A model generated the notes under the pieces. The model did not search any database and had not been told where the DNA came from. It was given only the letters and a program-made list of their open reading frames with translations. A DNA stretch of 64,000 nt. Source: CADCTM01 sp049671305 (GTDB taxonomy: Bacteria; Cyanobacteriota; Cyanobacteriia; Cyanobacteriales; Coleofasciculaceae). The DNA is taken from assembly GCA_049671305.1 (NCBI GenBank), contig JBATUR010000020.1, positions 23,823 through 87,822 of the forward strand, given 5' to 3'. Positions 60,317 through 64,000 of this stretch are shown piece by piece (position 1 is the stretch's first letter; each line of letters opens with the position of its first letter). Position numbers and translations under genes: made by a program.

Positions 60317-61759
60317 TTAAACCTGTAACTCACGGAGGAAGTAAAAGCGATCTCCATCTCTTCCCTTGCTTCGCCCTAAGTAGCCAGTTAAAGGTGAGGA
60401 AAGCTCAATTAGAATTTCGTGTAAAACTTCAAGTTTTAATGATTGAGGTGGATTAGAGTAAAGGTAAGCAACATGAAGCGAATTAAATCCTGCACTTTCA
60501 TCGCCTGTTGTTTCTAGATGGTTTTTCACTAAGGTGACGATATGCGATCGCAATTTAATCTCTGTTTCAACTTGAGTAATATATTTTTCAACTTCCTGAT
60601 CAGCTTGACCTGGCTTTAAATATTCCTTCAGCTTAAATAAGTCTATTGAATTGCGATATAAAGCTTGAAGTTTGACCAACTTTTCTAGAGTTTCGGGATT
60701 AATAATTGACATACCATGTACTTTTGCCGCGTCGGCAAGTTGCGGTGTCGGTTCACCAGGACCAATGATTAATTTAACAGTTTGCTTGAGTAGACTTTCA
60801 TTTTTCAAGCGTAGTGTTCCCAGATTGAGCAGTTGAACTGCTGTATCATTAGGAATCTTTCTACCAGCTTTGCATTCACCAACTAATGGATAAGGTTTTG
60901 AACAGAATAAATCTAAACCACCAGCACCACCTTTATGAGAATAGTCAACTGTAAATCCTAGAAATTCAAGACTATCACGCACAACAATTTCAAAATCTGT
61001 TCCAGCTTGATAATTGCTTTTTCCGCTATCTTGTTCTTTACTACGCTCACCCAAAGCCTTAATATCTTTAATCCAAGTAAGTTTTGGATCTGATGATATG
61101 GATTGGGTATTTGTTGTCCAGCCCAAAAATTGTTGAATCTGCTCATCTAATTGTTGAGCAGCAGGGTGTTTAATTTGGCTAATCATCGCCTGCAATTCTT
61201 CCAATTCAGGATGTAGCGGCGGCTCAAGTTTTGCTAGTTGACGGCGGCGTTGAGTGAAAAGGCGATCGCTTAATACAGGATTTGCTTCTGTAACCCTGAT
61301 AGAATGCGGCAAAGCCACAAATTTATCTGATTTATTGGCTGGCACTTCTAAGGGTTCAGATAACAAATAAACCCGCAGGTAAGCTAAACGAATAAACTGC
61401 CTCTGCCAGAGAGTTTCTTGTAATCCATTTGTAGTCCAAATAGTCAGCTTTGATAGTGATTCTAAAGACACAGTTTCATCTAAATCTTGACAAAATTCAC
61501 ATCTTGCCCAAGCTTTAATGAAAACTGTTTGATTAGCCAATTCAGCTAAATTACTTTCAAGAGATGGTAACAACCTGGAGTGATAATACTGCTTAGGCGG
61601 TAAGACATTATTTAAAATGTCAGATGGATAAAGGGCAAATTGCCGCCCCGGAGTCAGAAAAATCCGAGGTATGGCAGCAATTATTTGCCCTTGAATTAAG
61701 GCTTCTATGTCTGGAGCAGGTAGACATAATGCAGTTTGGATTGAAACCTGTTTGCTCAT
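60317..61759 (-). CDS. PD-(D/E)XK nuclease protein of the right-edge operon
   Basis: 480 residues in two parts. Residues 1-140 look like a cyanobacterial DUF1802-type domain (FALYPSDI, IKAWARCEF, LTIWTT, LAYLRVYLLSEP), a tentative match. Residues 250-310 hold a PD-(D/E)XK nuclease core: FEIVVRDSLEFLGFTVDY with Glu257, then GGAGGLDLFCSKPYPLVGEC and KAGRKIPNDTAVQLLNLG. Asp283, Glu295 and Lys297 form the D...ExK triad. It likely cleaves or binds DNA. The C-terminal third is helical, with an FYFLREL end. It is the third gene of a co-directional minus-strand run, 55 bases behind the ATPase gene. Confidence 0.72.
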   Translation of the reverse strand: MSKQVSIQTALCLPAPDIEALIQGQIIAAIPRIFLTPGRQFALYPSDILNNVLPPKQYYHSRLLPSLESNLAELANQTVFIKAWARCEFCQDLDETVSLESLSKLTIWTTNGLQETLWQRQFIRLAYLRVYLLSEPLEVPANKSDKFVALPHSIRVTEANPVLSDRLFTQRRRQLAKLEPPLHPELEELQAMISQIKHPAAQQLDEQIQQFLGWTTNTQSISSDPKLTWIKDIKALGERSKEQDSGKSNYQAGTDFEIVVRDSLEFLGFTVDYSHKGGAGGLDLFCSKPYPLVGECKAGRKIPNDTAVQLLNLGTLRLKNESLLKQTVKLIIGPGEPTPQLADAAKVHGMSIINPETLEKLVKLQALYRNSIDLFKLKEYLKPGQADQEVEKYITQVETEIKLRSHIVTLVKNHLETTGDESAGFNSLHVAYLYSNPPQSLKLEVLHEILIELSSPLTGYLGRSKGRDGDRFYFLRELQV

Positions 61760-61814
61760 TTTTTATATATTCATTTCCGGGCTATCAACTGAGTTAGATT
61801 CATTTTGAGGAATG

Positions 61815-63638
61815 CTAACGGGCATAGATATCTAAATCGATTAAATTCTCAGGTTCTTGTCCAGAAGGATCGCTTAAGATTTCCAGTATGAGAGGATTAT
61901 TAATTGCTTTTTGCTGGATGAAATCAAAAATTTGCTCCTCGCTTAGTTCATAGCTTTCACTATTATCCCATACAGACTGAAGTGCTAAAAGAGGCTTGAT
62001 GTCTTCGCTTTGCAAAAGTGCCCATTCTCCACCTTGTTCTTGCAAAAGCTTTTTAACAAGGTTTTTTGCTACCCCCGCTCCCGAATTTATTTTATTAGAG
62101 CGAACTAAACAACCACGAGTTAGGTCAAATTTTTTGTAATCAGTTAGCCGCTTTAATGCCGCCCTCTGATAGCTTCCCCCAGATTGTTGAAGAACTGTTA
62201 CGCCAATTTTCACTACTTGGTTATTTTCTGTTCCGACAATTTTGAAGTGAATGTATCCTCTATCAGCGCTGTTGGCTTGAATCTCTTCGATTTGATTAAT
62301 TGTTACACCTTCTACTGTTTGGTTTTCTAGAGCCACGAAGGATAAGCATAAAGCATCTGCAATTACATCATTATTCTCCTCAGATAAAACATCTATTTCT
62401 TCAAGATTTGCCAACTCTGCTTCAAAGGAAGGTTCAACAGGATGGTGCTTTTCTGGCGGCGGAGAAATTCCATCTGGTGCAACAAAGTTATCTGCACACC
62501 ACTTTAAGACATCTCTTACACCTAGTTTTTCTTTACCAAGTTCTCTTAGTTTATTTTCATCAAATGGATAGAGTGGATGAGGTGGAATTTGTTGATGTTT
62601 ATCATAAAATTCTTTCAACCAAATAGAAACTACCTCTACAACATCCTCCTGATTAAGTTGGTTTAAAATCAGTGGTTGTCTGTGTTCACTGACTAAACGG
62701 TCAATAACAGCATCCGCTTGCGATAAAGTCTTAATCTCATTTCTCCAAGTTTTCGGATACATCGCCAGCAGTAAGACGCCGCGTTCGAGATTGTTGTACA
62801 AATCTTTTGTTAAGTTAGCAATAACTTGTGCGGCTGTATAGCCATTGTCATCAGCATTTGTGATGTCTAATTCATCAAAGCAAATGACAGGAATTCTATA
62901 CTCACTTATTATGTCGAGAATTTGGCGAGTAGTGTTTAAGGCTTCTGCTTCTTTGTCCTCTCGTTCTTGGTTTGGTAACATCATTGCTTCTGCCTGATTT
63001 TGGGTTATCTCCAAACCAGAAAGCCAATGGGTGGCATAGATGGCATGAGCCGAGGAAAGCGTCCATAAAATCGCTTTCACTATATATGGATTACTGACAT
63101 TAGGTCTGATTCTTAGCACACTATCAGTCAATTTTTCTACTGTTTGATTTGACAGTTTGCTCAACCATGATGGGAAGAAACTAATATATTGCTGAGGAGT
63201 GTAATTCCACTTTTGCCCTTCATTAATTAAAGCTGCTGCCAATTCTTGCCATTGCATTACTCCAGGAGTGCTACCAAATGCTCTAAGGCTAGAAACAATA
63301 GTTTGCAAAAATTGATGCTTAATTTGATTTAAGTTATCATACTTACTCATGTAGACAAATAAAGCACTGTTTTCTGTCTGCAAACGATGCCGAATTCGAC
63401 TAATAGTTTGACTTTTTCCTAATCCTTTATCTGCCGTTATCGTAATACCTACAACTTGGCGTTGCCCTTGACGAACTCGTGCCACTGCCTCAAAAACGGC
63501 ATCAGAAGCATGAGCATTTATTGAAGGAACATCAGGGAAACTTTTTGCCCAGATTTGGGGCGGTCTGACAACAGTTTGACCCGCGAACGGGTTATGATTT
63601 TTGATCAAATCATCAATGTAATTTTCTGTGTTAGTCAT
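61815..63638 (-). CDS. AAA-type ATPase of the right-edge operon
   Basis: 607 residues. N-terminal region with NPFAGQTVVRPPQIWAKSFP, then Walker A ITADKGLGKSQT (67-78; GxxGxGKS-like with Asp-Lys before it) and Walker B IPVICFDELDI (249-259), which resembles ORC/Cdc6 or archaeal-type AAA proteins. The middle and C-terminal parts (about 330-600) are helical, acidic-basic mixed, without a recognisable domain. It may load, remodel or regulate the nuclease. It starts 30 bases after the stop of the 109-residue protein and precedes the nuclease by 55 bases, so a single transcript is likely. Confidence 0.72.
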   Translation of the reverse strand: MTNTENYIDDLIKNHNPFAGQTVVRPPQIWAKSFPDVPSINAHASDAVFEAVARVRQGQRQVVGITITADKGLGKSQTISRIRHRLQTENSALFVYMSKYDNLNQIKHQFLQTIVSSLRAFGSTPGVMQWQELAAALINEGQKWNYTPQQYISFFPSWLSKLSNQTVEKLTDSVLRIRPNVSNPYIVKAILWTLSSAHAIYATHWLSGLEITQNQAEAMMLPNQEREDKEAEALNTTRQILDIISEYRIPVICFDELDITNADDNGYTAAQVIANLTKDLYNNLERGVLLLAMYPKTWRNEIKTLSQADAVIDRLVSEHRQPLILNQLNQEDVVEVVSIWLKEFYDKHQQIPPHPLYPFDENKLRELGKEKLGVRDVLKWCADNFVAPDGISPPPEKHHPVEPSFEAELANLEEIDVLSEENNDVIADALCLSFVALENQTVEGVTINQIEEIQANSADRGYIHFKIVGTENNQVVKIGVTVLQQSGGSYQRAALKRLTDYKKFDLTRGCLVRSNKINSGAGVAKNLVKKLLQEQGGEWALLQSEDIKPLLALQSVWDNSESYELSEEQIFDFIQQKAINNPLILEILSDPSGQEPENLIDLDIYAR

Positions 63639-63668
63639 GATTGTGTAAAGTGAGGAGTGAACGCTAAT

Positions 63669-63998
63669 TTATGGTTTCAAAAGTCTGGCATAGCAACGTA
63701 GTCCACCCAGTTCTGTACTGATGGAATCTTCAATTTTGTCTGGGGTGCTATCTTCCAGACTACTGCCTTGCAGTTGTAATATGTCTTTTTCCTGCATTTC
63801 CAGCAGCCACTCACTAAAATGTGAACGACTAACGCGATCGCCTATTTCTCGCCGTATCCGATAAATTGGTACCAAATCATCCAAGTTGTAATCACGGTTA
63901 AGCTGGTCATAAACTTTCAAAGCTACAGTCTTAAACTCTTCATAAGACCCTACCTGCTCTTGACTCTTCACCGCCTTCGTACTAACACCACCATCCAT
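63669..63998 (-). CDS. Small winged-helix-like protein, possibly truncated by the window edge
   Basis: At least 109 residues; the ATG at 63998 touches the window edge and may be internal. The region LVPIYRIRREIGDRVSRSHF with EWLLEMQEKDILQL has the shape of a winged-helix domain (recognition helix then wing). The remaining tail (GGLRCYARLLKP) is also conserved-looking. A DNA-binding sensor or specificity subunit upstream of the ATPase and nuclease is inferred. It is followed by the ATPase gene after 30 bases. Confidence 0.55.
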   Translation of the reverse strand: MDGGVSTKAVKSQEQVGSYEEFKTVALKVYDQLNRDYNLDDLVPIYRIRREIGDRVSRSHFSEWLLEMQEKDILQLQGSSLEDSTPDKIEDSISTELGGLRCYARLLKP

Positions 63999-64000
63999 CT

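Overview
The window is a stretch of cyanobacterial chromosome with moderate to low G+C. Support for this comes from many HIP1-type octamers (GCGATCGC), the LL-diaminopimelate aminotransferase route to lysine, adjacent grxC and gshB genes, a DUF2227 protein, Uma2 and HicBA accessory genes, a large NACHT/HEAT protein with an N-terminal module I associate with cyanobacteria, and several families of short palindromic repeats typical of the phylum. I cannot name the species. I see no rRNA, no CRISPR array and no transposase. The only RNA gene I can support is a tRNA-Val(UAC).

Layout. 1-8 kb: a partial DNA cytosine methyltransferase, cytidine deaminase, a HAD phosphatase, a SplB-like radical SAM protein, a small RemA-like protein, an EcsC-like protein, dapL and an HdeD-like membrane protein. 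8-15.4 kb: one co-directional block of six genes, rsbR-rsbS-rsbT, an RsbT-like ATPase fused to a PP2C phosphatase, and two hybrid histidine kinases. This is a stressosome module wired into phosphorelay proteins. 15.4-22 kb: accessory DNA with a Uma2 protein, an acyl-carrier-protein-like protein lacking its serine, a HicBA pair flanked by two remnants of one decayed gene, an Hsp70-like ATPase with a membrane partner, and a pentapeptide-repeat membrane protein. 22-32 kb: housekeeping, including the glycine cleavage genes gcvP, gcvH and gcvT (gcvP carries in-frame repeat insertions) and an aspartate-type aminotransferase. 32-46 kb: signalling and stress genes (J-domain, GAF-PAS, CBS-histidine kinase, HtrA protease), a 954-residue NACHT protein, a DUF4230 protein, a secreted duplicated-domain protein, an oxidoreductase, gshB and grxC. 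47-54 kb: metallo-hydrolase, ribF, a MoxR ATPase, a diheme cytochrome c, a nucleotidyltransferase/kinase pair, a PRC-barrel protein and tRNA-Val. 54-57 kb: a decaying toxin-antitoxin locus and a ParA-like/nuclease cassette. 57-64 kb: acnB, then at the right edge an operon of a small protein, an AAA-type ATPase and a PD-(D/E)XK nuclease.

The best candidates for an undescribed system are (i) the right-edge operon (60.3-64.0 kb), which has the architecture of a defence or DNA-processing module, and (ii) the cassette at 55.0-56.9 kb, which combines a ParA-like ATPase lacking the signature lysine, a charged small protein that may bind DNA, and an Mrr-like nuclease. The stressosome module is of a known type but has an unusual serial array of RsbT-type ATPase domains. 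Decay is evident at several places: the HicBA-flanking remnants, a RelE gene with an in-frame stop, and an XRE regulator cut short at a palindromic repeat. Palindromic repeats have entered or abutted coding sequence at several loci, namely gcvP (two places), the NACHT gene end, the XRE fragment and the acnB 3' region.
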